From Triatoma infestans (lineage: Eukaryota > Arthropoda > Insecta > Hemiptera > Reduviidae), in NCBI GenBank assembly GCA_011037195.1, contig JAAEAF010002646.1:1-64000 (forward strand): a stretch of 64,000 nt of DNA, written 5' to 3'. Below, in pieces: positions 11,031 to 22,204 of this stretch. The translations under genes and the position numbers were made by a program. The notes below the pieces were generated by a model, which saw only the letters and a program-made list of their open reading frames with translations, was not told where the DNA came from and made no database searches. Numbering within the stretch: the stretch's first letter is position 1; every line of letters starts with the position of its first letter.

Positions 11031-11204
11031 AGTTTTAAGAAATATATCAATTTATTATTTATTGTAACTAGTTTATGAATATGTTGAAAGGTTAATTAAT
11101 TTTGTATTCTTCTATATTTCTTATACAGTTTCATAAACATACAATACCCAAGCAGGTTTGTGATTCTGCTCGCCTACTATGAAGGTGGCAATGACAGACT
11201 TAGC

Positions 11205-11515
11205 TCCGCCTATACGGCGTCTGCAAGGTAAAATTTTTTCTCAATCATGACACGTTGAAAATTGTGGTGAACCATGGAAAGAAATAGCTGCTTGAAGTTT
11301 GGCCGCTCTGACAACAAACCTGAAAATTTGGGAACAGAAATTTTTGGGCACCTTGATCTTGAAACAGTTTGGTTCAGGAAAGTTTTGATGTTACCCAAAG
11401 CGGTTAGGCTCTGGTGAAATTCTACAACTTTATAATAGAGTCCAAAAGTTTCCTTTCTTTGGGCTAAATCGTTCTTTATAGGGAAAGAAGTCTCCTCACC
11501 CATCCGGCCCGGAGG
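11205..11515 (-). pseudogene. BEL/Pao gag-like fragment (DUF1759 region)
   Basis: A 97-residue ORF at 11210-11503 contains CPKISVPKFSGLLSERPNFK followed by QLFLSMVHHN. This matches the LPKIxLPxFSGxxxxWxxFxDLFxSLVHxN signature of the Pao/BEL-type gag (DUF1759). The expected Trp is lost (LSERPNF). After HHN the reading degrades, where the family would read an '...LTNVEKLHYL' segment. No LTRs, protease or RT are nearby, so this is an isolated gag relic. Recognition rests on the one conserved motif, which is distinctive. Confidence 0.65.
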
Positions 11516-13823
11516 ACCAGAAAATATAGCCTAAACGGACTATCTTGTAATTACGCATCATCTTTTCTTTCTTTTGAAACTGTAAATATTTCATTGTATT
11601 TCGTTTACTAAAACCCATTACACACATTTATTCAATTAAAGATTGACTTTAGTTGTTCACTTTTGTATCAATATTTTCCAGTTCCTGTCTGTTGTTCCTT
11701 AAATTTCAATAATTGAGCTACATAACTGTGATTATAATTTCAGTAAGAGAAAGCCTTTTGAAAGATTTCTTTTATTTATGGTTTCAAGAAATTTCCTAAC
11801 CTAACTCCAGCATTGCTAAACCTTTGGTGTTGAAAAAGAGCTTGTAAGGGGACATAGTAGTAAGTTTGTCCTGTTTATGTGCAAAATGTATGGTGAGTGA
11901 ATGTGTTTGTGTGTGTGTATGATAGATATGGGGCTCTCTCTCACACAGACACACATACAAACACACACAGACACATTCAGTAGTGGTTTTGATTATTACT
12001 TTAGGATTGTGGTGGCTGCGACCTAAATTGCTATAGGCACATTCGGTGTTATTACTGTTATGACAGTTATGAAGTGCAGCCGTATATAGCACTTCCAAAC
12101 CAAGCATTGTTTCCATATTTTATTATCTCGAAGTTGTTCTGTTTGTGTTTGTGTGTTTAATTAGTTACAAAATTAGTTGAATATGACATTTCTATATTTT
12201 GAACTTTTAGTTTATTACTTTCTATAAGATAAGATTAAAGTTAAACTATAAGTTTAATACTATTAAAAATAAGGTTAAAGAAAATTGTTAAAACTATAAT
12301 ATTACAGTAAAATCAATTGTAAACATAACCATCATACAAAGTGTAAACAACTGCCACCTCTGTTTAATTGATACTGGTCAATTCATCCGTCAAGCGCGCC
12401 ACTTATGATGCATAAACACAATACATTTAAAAAAAAAGTAAAAATATTACTACACTCTTTGCGAGAAAATACGAAAAGCTGAAAAGAAAAAAAAACATAT
12501 ATTGAGGATAGGAATTTGTATCTACCAGCTTGGTTCACCCAGAGAATGCATTTGGTTTTACTTACTTTCATTTACTGTTAAGCCATGTTTATAAGCTGGG
12601 GTGTTCTAAAGCTAGGACCAGCTTCTCTAACGGCTTCTATTGATTTCCCCGTGTATATGAACATTGCTGGCGAAGGCAAGCAGCTGCATAATTCTGTTTA
12701 AATATTGTGCCGACGGTCTATATTCTCCATTTCTCTAACTCCGCTGTGTGTTCTGCTTCAGGAGATGATGCGTGTATCATCTTCATTGATTCCTTTGTTG
12801 GAAATCTTTATAGTCCCTCAGTTTCCCTGAAAAAAATATTTCAATCAGAAGTGGCAGGACAATTACTATGGGAATTTTGAAGAAAACCATTTTAGCCTTT
12901 TCCGAATAAAAAAAAATTACGAAACACTTTTTGTTATTCCTTATATCTCAAAATATGCATTTCCGGTAGAAACTCAGTTTTTTCGAAAGTTGTCGTAGAG
13001 GGATAAGAGAAAGTAAAAAAATAATGAAATATTGGTGGAGGTGAAAAGAGGTATGACAAAACAAAACTAAAATGTAAAAAAAAACACGAGGTATACATTT
13101 GTATACAATTGAAAAGGAAGTAGAGGAAAAGCAGGAAGTACAGTGAGACAACTGAAAGCTCAATCCTCTGACCTGTAACATTAAGATAGTATTTGTCCCC
13201 CTCCCCTTCTCAGCTTTAGATTCTGCCTTACTTCCGGATATATCTTCTACTCAATACGATCTCCGGAAAAGAAACTAATTCAAGTTCTCCAACTTCCAAA
13301 TTTTTGCTCTCATTTCCGTATAGCACACTTTTAGAATAAACTAAAGACAAAAATAAAACAAATTATGAAAAAAAAAATTATTAAAGTAATAGTGATAAAC
13401 ATTGATGGTTCATTACCTGGTGAATGTATTACCGGCCGTAAATCAATGGAATATAAATAGAAAAATTCTCGCGAACTTCCATATGCTGACAAATTCTCTT
13501 CAAGTTCAAAATTGTAGTTAAAACATTTAATTACTTTTAGACGATTGAAACGTACATTATCCTGATATGTTAGGTTACAGATAAACGTTGGAGCTTCCTA
13601 AGAACTTCCTTAAAATCAATTTGACTAGAAAATATTTCCAGTATAATTGATGGTCTACTGTAACTATATTTAGTACACAAAGTAGTAAAGAAAAACGTTT
13701 TCCCAATTTTCCGCTAAAAACTGCATAAAACAATCAGTAAAGTTGCCTGGCTTTGATCGGAACCTTTATATCTGATCCCTTGATTATACATAAGCTCAAT
13801 AGCAAGCCCGAGCTTTATTGATT
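11516..13823. other. Unassigned DNA, 2.3 kb
   Basis: No gene was recognised. 11900-11975 is GT/CA-rich low-complexity sequence that folds on itself. The ORFs at 11796, 12383 and 12948 on the minus strand are low-complexity and unsupported. Confidence 0.5.
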
Positions 13824-14140
13824 TTGAGTTTGTTCTAATCAAATCTAAGCTAGAAACGCGGGACCTCCTAGGAGGTTCAGCACTTGCACCTCAACTGGGT
13901 CCATTGTGCACTCGTATAGGCACCTCACATCAGCCCTGTATCATTAAAAAACACCAGAGCTGAGGCAAGTGAAATTTCTGATCCCGCCTTCGGCTCCAAA
14001 TTGTGCACGCCAAATTTCAGGAATCGTCTGCGAGCATAGTACACGCACTCTCCAAGAAGGTGAAACGGTGTCTCATCCTTTTGTCCACATTTCCTGCAAA
14101 GTGGGTCCTCAAAGAGACCCAGTTATGTTGAGTTTGTTCT
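13824..14140 (-). mobile_element. 5'-truncated LINE 3' end with 13-bp TSD
   Basis: The insertion at 13837-14127 is flanked by the direct repeat ttgagtttgttct (13824-13836 and 14128-14140). The minus strand encodes the C-terminal zinc-knuckle: LCRKCGQKDETPFHLLGECV (C-x2-C...H-x4-C) followed by YYARRRFLKFGVHNLEPKAG. The frame then stops after a short tail. The short size (291 bp) shows extreme 5' truncation by target-primed reverse transcription. There is no A-rich tail; the element ends ...AGCTTAGATTTGATT. Confidence 0.8.
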
Positions 14141-14295
14141 TCAATTAAAAAAAGGTGTGAAAAACTTATTATATAACTTTCTCTTGTACCACATTTATAA
14201 GACAAAATTTTTCCAAACCTGTTAATTTTTACTGAATATTCTACTCTAAACTCAGGTTTCTTGGATAATAGAAGTGATAGCTATATAAACAAAAC

Positions 14296-14472
14296 CTCAC
14301 GCGTTGGATAGCGCATTCGCCTTGGTGCAAGAATTCAGGGTTCGATTCCCGTCAGGACAAAGTCGGCAGTGTTGGCCCAGCATCGTGAGAGAAAGTGGGA
14401 AGCTACAGTTGATAGCCGTCTGGCAGCCTTGGTTGGCCCTTCGTGGGCTGTTGCGCCATTTTTTTTTTCTCT
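14296..14472 (+). mobile_element. tRNA-derived SINE (SINE1), short form
   Basis: The tRNA-like head has an A-box-like word (ttggatagcgc) and a perfect Pol III B box, GGTTCGATTCC, at 14339-14349. The body contains gtgagagaaagtgggaagctacagttgatagc and ends ggctgttgcgccattttttttt. A longer relative is at 53795-54040; this copy lacks the ~80-bp middle block containing ggaactgtgcggtatgcttaccacacg. Confidence 0.75.
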
Positions 14473-14620
14473 TTAATTAGTTTGGTCAGTTTTAAAGAAA
14501 CAGAGTGCTGTACAGAAAATAACAAAAGACTGAATAAAAGTTCACTCAAGTTGTACTTCTGATGATTCAATTTTATTCAATAACAGAAGGTTGACTACTC
14601 ATTTACTTCCTATTAATATT
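14473..14620 (-). mobile_element. HINE-like fragment, left of family A insertion
   Basis: The sequence just before the LINE (tattaatattatgtagatgatgga) and just after it (atgtagatgatggaattgtaaaac at 19014) together reproduce the reverse complement of the HINE-like module 'caattctgtcatctaaataatattaa'. The LINE therefore split a HINE-like copy; the continuation is at 19028-19330. Confidence 0.5.
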
Positions 14621-14634
14621 ATGTAGATGATGGA

Positions 14635-15450
14635 GGAGCCAAAGGTTTGAGGGAGTATTCGTACTCACATAGGGTGAAACTTCCCTATGTTTCTCGAGAC
14701 GGTTATCCGTCGCGGAACCTCATTCTAGCCCATCCAACGCGTCCTCGTCGCTGGCTCCGGAAACATCTGCGCTCCACTTTGTGGAAGCGTGGGTGGCTAA
14801 GTTGGAGGGTGAACGCAGAGGGTAGCCTTCGGGCTATTTGGGAACCTAGCACTCCCACGTACCTCAGCTACAATTACAGACTAACAAGTGCAGTGGTTTT
14901 CCCATTAGGAGTGTGAGTTGGTGGAGACTTTTCTGCCCTCTGTTTGGGTCGCCATAATTTATGTGCGGCCTGAATCTCTTGCAGCGAATTCTTTTGCTGC
15001 GGAGCCTCCGTGGGAATTCATATTGCATCATTTACACCTAAACGCCTTAACATTATACACTTACATAGTTACAGTCTTACACGCCAGTGGCACGTGCTGG
15101 TGCCACCCACATGTTTGCCGTGTGTGGATACCTGTGTCGTGGGGGAGGGAAGTCCTGGTGGTTGAGGATGCAGGTTCTCGCTGGAGGCAAGTTTCCTCGG
15201 CGTGCCTTGCAGTCCAACCATCCACTTTGGTTCCTGACTCCACTAAACAGGCGGCCAGAGCCTAACCCAGCTCTGGTCAATCGGCTAGCGTAAAGAACGC
15301 ATGGGTGAGCTCCCGGGTATTGTGGGCCATGGCTCACAATCCCTGGGCGCTATATCTCTAGGGTAGCTCTGGCGCTTCTTCAAAGCGTCCCAAATTGTGA
15401 GGCTCCGTGGAGGGTGGAGAGCTCTGGAGATGAATTTTTAATTTTATTTA
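14635..15450 (+). other. GC-rich 5' region of LINE family A
   Basis: This 0.8-kb stretch lies inside the TSD-bounded element and is clearly richer in G+C than its neighbours. None of its short ORFs resembles gag or endonuclease, so it is best read as 5' UTR, possibly with remnants of ORF1. Notable words are gtgggccatggctcacaatccctgggcgctatatctctagggtagctctggcg and gtgaggctccgtgg. An AT-rich patch at 15430-15472 marks the likely junction of the internal deletion. Confidence 0.55.
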
Positions 15451-15471
15451 TTATATGTTTTTAATTTTAAA

Positions 15472-15995
15472 TTCGTCAGCCGGGGGCCCCTTAGAGAACT
15501 GCTTCGACAGTTCTGCTCTCTGGACTTGGTGGCGGTGAGGGTTGGACTGGGGGTTGGTGGGCGTCGTCGCGACGTAGTTGTGGCTTCGGCTTACTTCCCC
15601 TATGATGGCCCCTCTCCTCCTCCTCAGGAGTTCATGGGTTTGGTTCGGTATTCGGAGACCAATGACATACCTATTATAATAGGATGTGACGCGAATGCGC
15701 ATCATGTTGTCTGGGGCAGCAGCGTCAGCAATGGTAGGGGTCGCGCTCTCATGGATTTCCTGGTGGGCACGCGATTAGAGGTCCTGAATAGGGGTACTGA
15801 ACCCACTTTTGTTACTAGGATTAGAAGACAGGTTATTGATATTTCCCTTGCTTCTAGGAATTTTAGTGGTCTGATTAAGGATTGGAGGGTGAGTCCTGAG
15901 GCTTCCATCTCCGATCACAGGATGATTAGGTTTAGTCTGGGGATTGATCCAATTACCCTGGCTAGTTATAGGAATCCTAGGAGGGCGGATTGGGT
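15472..15995 (+). pseudogene. AP endonuclease fragment of LINE family A
   Basis: The frame gives the C-terminal two thirds of an APE-type endonuclease: VVVASAYFPYDGP, IIIGCDANAHHVVWGS (the catalytic D/N block), NRGTEPTF, RQVIDISLAS and SISDHRMIRF (the terminal SDH motif). The N-terminal ~60-70 residues with the catalytic Asn and Glu are absent because of the deletion at 15430-15472. A frameshift at about 15990-16000, after NPRRADW, moves the reading to the next frame. Confidence 0.85.
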
Positions 15996-17563
15996 TTATA
16001 TTCTAGAATTATTGAAGATAAACTGACTATCCAATCAGAAGCCCCTGATGGTATAGAGGAATTGGAAAGGGAGGCTGGTATTCTTCATGAACACATTAGA
16101 TCCTCATTCGAGGAGTCTTGTCCTCCCAAGGTGGTTAAGGGTAGTAAGAATCCCTGGTGGTCTTCTTCGTTGGAAAAACTAAGGAGACAGGTAAGGGGCT
16201 CATACAGGAAGGCTGTCCTTGCTGATTCTTCGGAATCATGGGATAGTTATAACAGTATTAAAAGAGCATATAAATATGCTCTGAGGAGAGCCAAGAGGAA
16301 TTCCTGGAGATCCTTCTGTGAGGATATAAATTCGTTCCAGGAATCATCTAGATTGGTACGGATTCTTAGTAAGGATAGGGACAGTCAGTTAGGTACCCTA
16401 CGATACCCTGATGGTTCTTTTACAGGGGGAGGGGAAGGGGAGACACTGCAGCTTTTGCTTGATACTCACTTCCCGGATAATATTGGTTTAAATGCTGCTT
16501 CGTCTTCGGTGGGTGGTAGGAGATGGGACCTTGAAGATGTATCCACCTTAGATGAGGTTGTCACACATGATAGAGTTAGTTGGGCAGTACAAAGTTTCTC
16601 ACCTTTCAAGTCACCTGGACCGGACGGGATTTATCCTTGTCTGTTGCAAAAGGGTGGGGACGTGCTGACGAGGGTATTGTTAAGATTGTTTAAAGGATGT
16701 TTGATGTTTGGTTATGTACCAACATTATGGAGAGAAGTAAGGGTAGTCTTTATTCCCAAGCCGGGAAGTAGTCATTTCGACCCCAAGGCATTTAGATCCA
16801 TTAGTCTTATGTCTTTCCTCTTGAAAACTTTAGGAAGGTTGGTGGATAGGTATATTACTGATGGCCCATTAAGGGATCATCCACTCTATCCTAACCAACA
16901 TGCTTATATTGTGGGTAAGTCGACAGAGACTGCATTACATTGTCTCGTCGGAAGGATAGAATCTGCTTTGGAAATAAAAGAATATGCCCTAGGGTGTTTC
17001 TTTGATGTTGAGGGGGCATTTGACAGAGTATCGTTTGATGCTCTGGAAGATGCCTTGGTACGAAAAGTATACATCCCGTCTTAATCAATTGGATAGGTGT
17101 CTATCTTAGGAGTAGGGTTATACAGGTTTCCCTTGGCGGGCGCACCATGATAGTACAAGTGGGGAGAGGGTGCCCTCAAGGGGGTTGTCTCTCACCTAAG
17201 TTGTGGTGCGTCGTCATGGATGACCTTTTGGTTAGGATGAATTCATCGGGATTTTGTGTGCAAGCATATGCCGATGATGGTGTTATTTTATTGTTAGGGC
17301 GCTGTTTGTCCACTATTTCGGACCTAATGCAAAGCGCCCTTAACATGGTGTATTGTTGGACACAGGATAAGGGTCTTTCTATTAATCCTATTAAGACCCA
17401 GGCAATTCTATTTACTCATAGAAGGAAGATAGTAGGTTTTACACCTCCTAGGTTGTTAGGTACTTCCATACAGGTTAGCAACTCAGTGAAGTTCCTTGGA
17501 GTAGTTCTCGACAGTAAATTGAACTGGTCGGAACATGTAAGACACAACATCAAAAGGCGATAA
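15990..17563 (+). pseudogene. Reverse transcriptase of LINE family A
   Basis: The RT domain can be followed through FKSPGPDGIYPCLL, REVRVVFIPKPG, AFRSISLMSFLLKTLGRLVD, motif A in CFFDVEGAFDRVSFDAL, GCPQGGCLSPKLWCVVMDDL and motif C AYADDG. After these come KTQAILFTHRR and VKFLGVVLDSKLNWSEHV. A frameshift at about 17063-17080 separates motif A from the GCPQGG block, and a TAA at 17561-17563 interrupts the thumb. The metal-binding aspartates are present, so inactivation is by frame loss. In a live element this enzyme would prime reverse transcription at nicked chromosomal DNA. Confidence 0.9.
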
Positions 17564-18900
17564 TCTCATTTTGGCAATGTCGGAGAGAATGTGGGAATCA
17601 CTCCCAAGATGATGTTCTGGATTTATTGTATGGTCATTAAACCTAGATTGGTATATGCGGCTTTGGTGTGGTGGCGTCGCATTGAAACACGATCTGCTAG
17701 GCAGCTGTTGGAAGAAGTCCAACGCTTGGCTTGTCTGGCGGTGACTGGAGCGTTTCGGACGACACTGACCGCATCTATGGAGACTTTGTTAGGGATTCCA
17801 CCTCTTTTTGTGGAGGTGAAAAACCAGGCAATGAAAGCCTGTTATAGAATTAAACAGGCAGGTTTTTGGCAGGGTAAGCGATATGGTCATTCTACCATTT
17901 ATCGTGAGATGCTCTTAAGGATTCCCATTACAGGTTTCCCTTCTGATAGGAATTTGAAGACTTTTGTCTTTGGTCATTCCTACAGGGTTAGGTTGCCTTC
18001 TAGGGAAGATTGGTTAACCCTGGGTCCGTCTGGTGTGATTCCTGAGAATTATCTCCGATGCTACACGGACGGTTTCCAGGATGGATGGTAGGTCTGGGGC
18101 TGCCATCTATTTTGAGACGGGAGATCATTTGGTAGCGCCTCTTGGTGAGTGGGCCACCGTTTTCCAGGCTGAGGTTTATGCAATTCTTTGCTGTTTGGAT
18201 GAGAGGGTGCGTAACACTAATTTAAAAGGTGTTTGTATCTGCTCGGACAGCCAGGCTGCGTTGAAGGCGCTTAATTCATGTGTCTTCACTTCCAGATTGG
18301 TGTTTGAATGTTCTAGAAGACTGGAAGATCTTTCTTCATTAAAGGATGTGCTTCTGGTCTGGGTTCCAGGTCATATGGGAATTTTTGGGAATGAGGAGGT
18401 GGATAGGTTTGCCAAATTAGGTGCCTCTCTCCCTTTCATTGGTCCAGAGCCTGCTGTTGGTGTGTCTTCTGACACATGTTGTCGGGCTTTCAGACGTGGA
18501 TGACCTCACAGCACTCATCCTTATGGATGAGTGCAGTGGGTTGTCGGCAGTCTAAAATGCTCATTGGGGGCCCGGACGGAGCTTTGAGTAGTGGGGTCCG
18601 ATGTCTTTCACGGACCTCCCTCAGGTATCTGGTTGGATTCCTCACTGGGCATTGTGGTTTAAGGAGACATCTGTATATAATGGGACTTGTGCCTGACCCT
18701 TTTTGTAGAGTTTGTGAAACTGAGTAGGAAACACCCATGCATTTGATGACGAATTGTTTGGGTTGTGAGGAGATTAGGTTTAGGACCTTCGGCCGGAATA
18801 GGATGTCGGTAGAGGATCTTAAGCTGTATCCTTTTAAGGTTTTGGTCCGATTTGTTCGGTCTGTTGTGAAATTTAGATGGTTAAAACCTGGACCTGGATT
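17564..18900 (+). pseudogene. RNase H and zinc-knuckle tail of LINE family A
   Basis: After the RT thumb (YAALVWWRRIE, VQRLACLAVTGAFRTT) the RNase H domain shows YTDGF (Asp), FQAEVYAILCC (Glu), CSDSQAALKAL (Asp), WVPGHMGIFGNEEVDRFAKL (His and Asp), then GPEPAVGVSS. The C-terminal zinc-knuckle is CRVCETE-stop-ETPMHLMTDC. Disablements are a frameshift at about 18075-18085 inside the first RNase H motif, a second at about 18480, and a TAG at 18725-18727 within the zinc-knuckle. After the coding region come ~100 bp of 3' UTR and the (AAT)n tail at 18998-19013. Confidence 0.88.
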
Positions 18901-19027
18901 TTCATTCTAGTCCCAGTGGTAGGTATTCTTTAGGGGTAGCTATATGGGCCCGAGGGGGCTTTGGATAGCGTAGGGTTTACTTCCCTCCCCTTTTGGGAAT
19001 AATAATAATAATAATGTAGATGATGGA

Positions 19028-19330
19028 ATTGTAAAACAATTTGAAATGACACCGTAATGTAAAGCCTATAAAAAAATATCACCTCTTCTCTAGCACCCGC
19101 CAAAAAATGAATTTTGTCTTGAATATATATATATACATATATATAGTGCTTATACAAAAAATTAAAGACGTTGGCAAAAAACTGGAAAATCCATTCAGTA
19201 AGGGGTGTACTGATTAGCGGTTAACTGATTTGGACTAAAATGTTATCGTAAGGAACTCAGCGAACCTCATCCAGCTAATGAAAATTTTAAGTTTCAGAGT
19301 TATCCAGTTGTGTGTCACACACAGACCAAC
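19028..19330 (-). mobile_element. HINE-like fragment, right of family A insertion
   Basis: Resumes the copy split at 14620: gaattgtaaaacaatttgaaatgacac corresponds to the reverse complement of the family's 'gtgctatttcagtttattagacaattc' block. Downstream similarity is weak. Confidence 0.5.
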
Positions 19331-19970
19331 TTAAAAAAAAAACACACATTTTACAGCTGTAAGAGATAAGCAATAAAAAACACAGTAACACTTACATCTG
19401 CAGACACAGATTATAAATAATATTTATATATATATGGTGTAAGTGTGTATAAGTATGTGTTGTGTAATAAATATGTACGTTTTCCAGTTTTATCTAAATG
19501 CCTAGGGAATTTATTCCACGTTTTATAACATGAATATCATTTAACCAATCTTGCCGCCGGTATAAAGTGTATACCACTAATGCACACAGGGGTCTACGAC
19601 CTTTTTTTTTGGTTATTTTATTAGGAATTACTTTAACTAGAAATGGCATTGCAACTTTATATCTGTTTTTATTTAACATATTTATATTGCTGCGCACCTC
19701 TCATTTCCATATGTTTCATAATATTCTTTTTTTTACAACAGTTGAATAATATGACGATTACTACACTAAATTTAGTGGCTAAAGTTTTACTTTCTTTCAC
19801 TAATGATTTACACACTACTTTCTCTCACAAGTGTGTAAAAGTAACATTATTCAACTCTAACTAGCCCAACATCTAGCGGCAAAACGCCAAAACAAATCCC
19901 AGATACAGCGGATTTGGGATTATACCAAATGGAACAGGTTATAGAGAGAGGGAGTATTTGACAAATGATG
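19331..19970. other. Unassigned AT-rich DNA
   Basis: No recognisable gene. A short (TA)n tract lies near 19420, and short overlapping ORFs at 19494-19864 have no recognisable features. Confidence 0.5.
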
Positions 19971-19974
19971 TACA

Positions 19975-20095
19975 TACACTTACAGACCATTTTCTAAAAA
20001 CCATTTTTTTGGACTCAGGGAACCTCAAAACGTGTATTTCCGTTGAATACTCAGTTTTGAAAATCTGGCACGATTACAATACTTCCTCTTACTAA
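19975..20095 (-). mobile_element. HINE-like 5' end fragment
   Basis: Reverse complement of the family's first ~110 bp: cagaccattttctaaaaaccatt...ggactcagggaacctcaaaacg...gaatactcagttttgaaaatctggcacgattacaatacttcctcttact. The last ~15 bp are the 5' terminus. Confidence 0.75.
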
Positions 20096-20139
20096 ATTAA
20101 TTGCAAAAGAAAATAAAAAGACTGTTAAGTACTTAAAGT

Positions 20140-20645
20140 AACTTCCGCTTAATGTACTTTTTCAAACTCGGAATTTAGACAGCATATTGGGTTCTTATTA
20201 ATACTGTATAGGTGTTAAGATCGCATAATATATGGAAATGACACTTTAGAAGGAAGATTAACCTCACCCCTCACCCAAAACCTCCTAAAATGAATTTTTT
20301 GGAAAGCTGTTTCAATTGAAAGTCGTAGTCTTGATATGTGTAGTCGACATACCAGTGTTAAAGGAAATCGTTGGAGCCGTTTTCTGAAAAAATTATGGGC
20401 TGGTAGATATTGACCATGTCCTGTGGTAGGACTTAAAAAAAATATCAACTTAGAACTTACTGTGATTTTCCGTTATGCTGACACACACACAGCCAAAACT
20501 TCTACACATAAAATATCACAAATAGAGACCAATTTCTGAAAACCATTTTTTCTGACTCAGGGGTCCTCAAAATGTATAGTTCGGTGAAAATTTGATATTG
20601 AAAATTTGACAGTTACCCAAAATACTTCTTGGAGGAAGAGACAGT
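20140..20645 (-). mobile_element. HINE-like element, 5' half
   Basis: Minus-strand copy with the internal module (tcacccctcacccaaaacctcctaaaatgaattttt...gttggagccgttttctgaaaaaatt) and the 5' module (aatttctgaaaaccattttttctgactcaggggtcctcaaaatg). It ends near 20640 at cttcttggaggaagagacag. Confidence 0.75.
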
Positions 20646-20869
20646 AAAAATTAATGAAAAAAAAAATTGCATATTTGTTATTTACGAGGTGTCTTTTCTC
20701 CAACTTTCAACATCCTCCAATTTCATTTACCCAATGCAGCCTCATAGTTGCAACAGTCATATGGTTGGCACTCAGGACTGTTGTACCATCAGAAGGTCCA
20801 AGCGTTGGAACTGATTATTTTAGGACAGTACATGTAACTAGTGCGTCCGATCTGTGTGTGCGTTGTTCA

Positions 20870-21020
20870 TGTAAACATACTAATTCAAAATGAAAAATCG
20901 CAGTGAGCTCAAATTTGACATTCCATTTAGGTACTACTTCCATCGCATCGGACAATAAGATTTTGATCAAAATACATCTACCAAAATGAGACTTAACTGA
21001 ATTTTTTTTTTATATCTATA
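20870..21020 (+). mobile_element. HINE-like fragment
   Basis: The block aaaatgaaaaatcgcagtgagctcaaatttgacattccatttaggtactacttccatcgcatcgga...ttttgatcaaaat matches the second module of the family. Confidence 0.7.
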
Positions 21021-21335
21021 TATATTCTTATAATAAATAGATGTATATATAAATTTAGAAACAGAAATGTAGGTCACCCTGGTGGGCGGCGTTCTAACTT
21101 ATCTGCGAGGGACCTCTTTCTTCTCTTATGCCATGTTCATGTTAAAATTTATGGCAAGATAAATTTGACTTACCTCTTTGGCGCTAGATATTTGTATTAT
21201 ATAATGCACGCTCGGAGCGTGCGAAACAGAATGAGTTGAGTGTGGTGTGCGTGTGTGTGTGTGTGAGTGTGTGTATGGGAGAAAGAGAGGTCAGCGGTGA
21301 CAGTTGAAGTTAGATTGAATTACCTCTTCCTTATT
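21021..21335. repeat. Unassigned DNA with (GT)n tract
   Basis: A GT-rich low-complexity stretch lies at 21238-21272. No gene is recognised. Confidence 0.5.
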
Positions 21336-21725
21336 ACTTTCTCTTATAGCTGTAAGAGAAAATGTTTTTAGCGAATGATTCTTTCTGTTCGTTTTTTTTG
21401 CGCTCAAAGAAGTAAATTAGAAAGGAAACTCGAACTTGTGATATTCCCTTTAGATACCACCATCGCATCTGTGATACAAAGGTTTCAACTTTACTGTTTT
21501 CTTCTTTGTTCTCTTCTTCACGATTTTCTTGAAGATAACTCGCAATAATTTCCTTTAAACTTCACCTAATAACTACCTACATAAAAGCCTATACTTACAT
21601 TACTTTCAAGTTTTTATTTTTGTTTATTTCCTCACGACTTATCTTTATCAATTTTGTAATGGTAATTGTACAAATATAAACCTATCCTTTCATTTGAAAC
21701 TGTTTTGCTTGTGAAAAGTTGATTT
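21336..21725 (+). mobile_element. HINE-like element, partial
   Basis: It begins with the 5' palindrome tactttctcttatagctgtaagagaaa and continues with aaactcgaacttgtgatattccctttagataccaccatcgcatctg, then a module with cacgattttcttgaagataactcgc...tttcctttaaacttcacct. About 390 bp are recognisable. Confidence 0.7.
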
Positions 21726-22204
21726 TAGATGGAATTAAGGTTAGCTAAGAAGTTAGATTTATCTTTGAACTTTTTAAAAAGTATTTGTAACCTTACAAGT
21801 AGCGGTGCTCTGCGGCAGCATTATAGCCCTCATATTCAGCTAATTGTTTCCAAAACCAACATGTATAATGCACGGCTCTCCACCCTGCCATCTATTTATT
21901 TTAAGGGCAACTATAAGTTTATTATAAATTCCATGATTAAAACAATTTGTTAATAAAACTTGTGATACATGCAATCAGAAAGAGTCATACGAAAGTTAGA
22001 CATCAGATTTTTTATTTTGTTTTGTTTTTGAAGTTATAGTTGTGGTTATATTCGTGCACTGGTGGCGAAGCTAGCGAGTACAAGATCCTACAGCTGTCGA
22101 TACAAATTATGATTATTTTTTTTAAATACAATAAATTTCTGATTTTGCTAAATAAAAAAGTGAGAAGGATGAATATATATAATATGGCAATCGTAGAGTG
22201 TTAT

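Larger units (their letters stand above)
14635..19013 (+). mobile_element. LINE family A (EN-RT-RNase H), internally deleted
   Basis: This 4,379-bp element is bounded by a 14-bp TSD, atgtagatgatgga (14621-14634 and 19014-19027), and ends in an (AAT)n tail. In order it holds a GC-rich 5' region, a truncated AP endonuclease, an RT with YADD, an RNase H and a C-terminal zinc-knuckle. The order EN-RT-RNase H-CCHC places it in the RNase H-bearing I/LOA/R1 group. The gag-like ORF1 and the N-terminus of the endonuclease are missing although both element ends are present, so the loss is internal. At least four frameshifts and two stops make it inactive. Two shorter copies, both minus strand, lie at 23297-23826 and 54981-55870. 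Confidence 0.85.

Noticed and set aside
11880..11985. A coding sequence over the GT/CA-rich stretch at 11.9 kb
   Set aside because: The residues (CVCVCLYVCLCE type) are the product of a dinucleotide repeat.
15077..15337. Overlapping ORFs in the GC-rich 5' part of LINE family A
   Set aside because: Several frames are open on both strands because of GC content, and none shows gag or endonuclease motifs.
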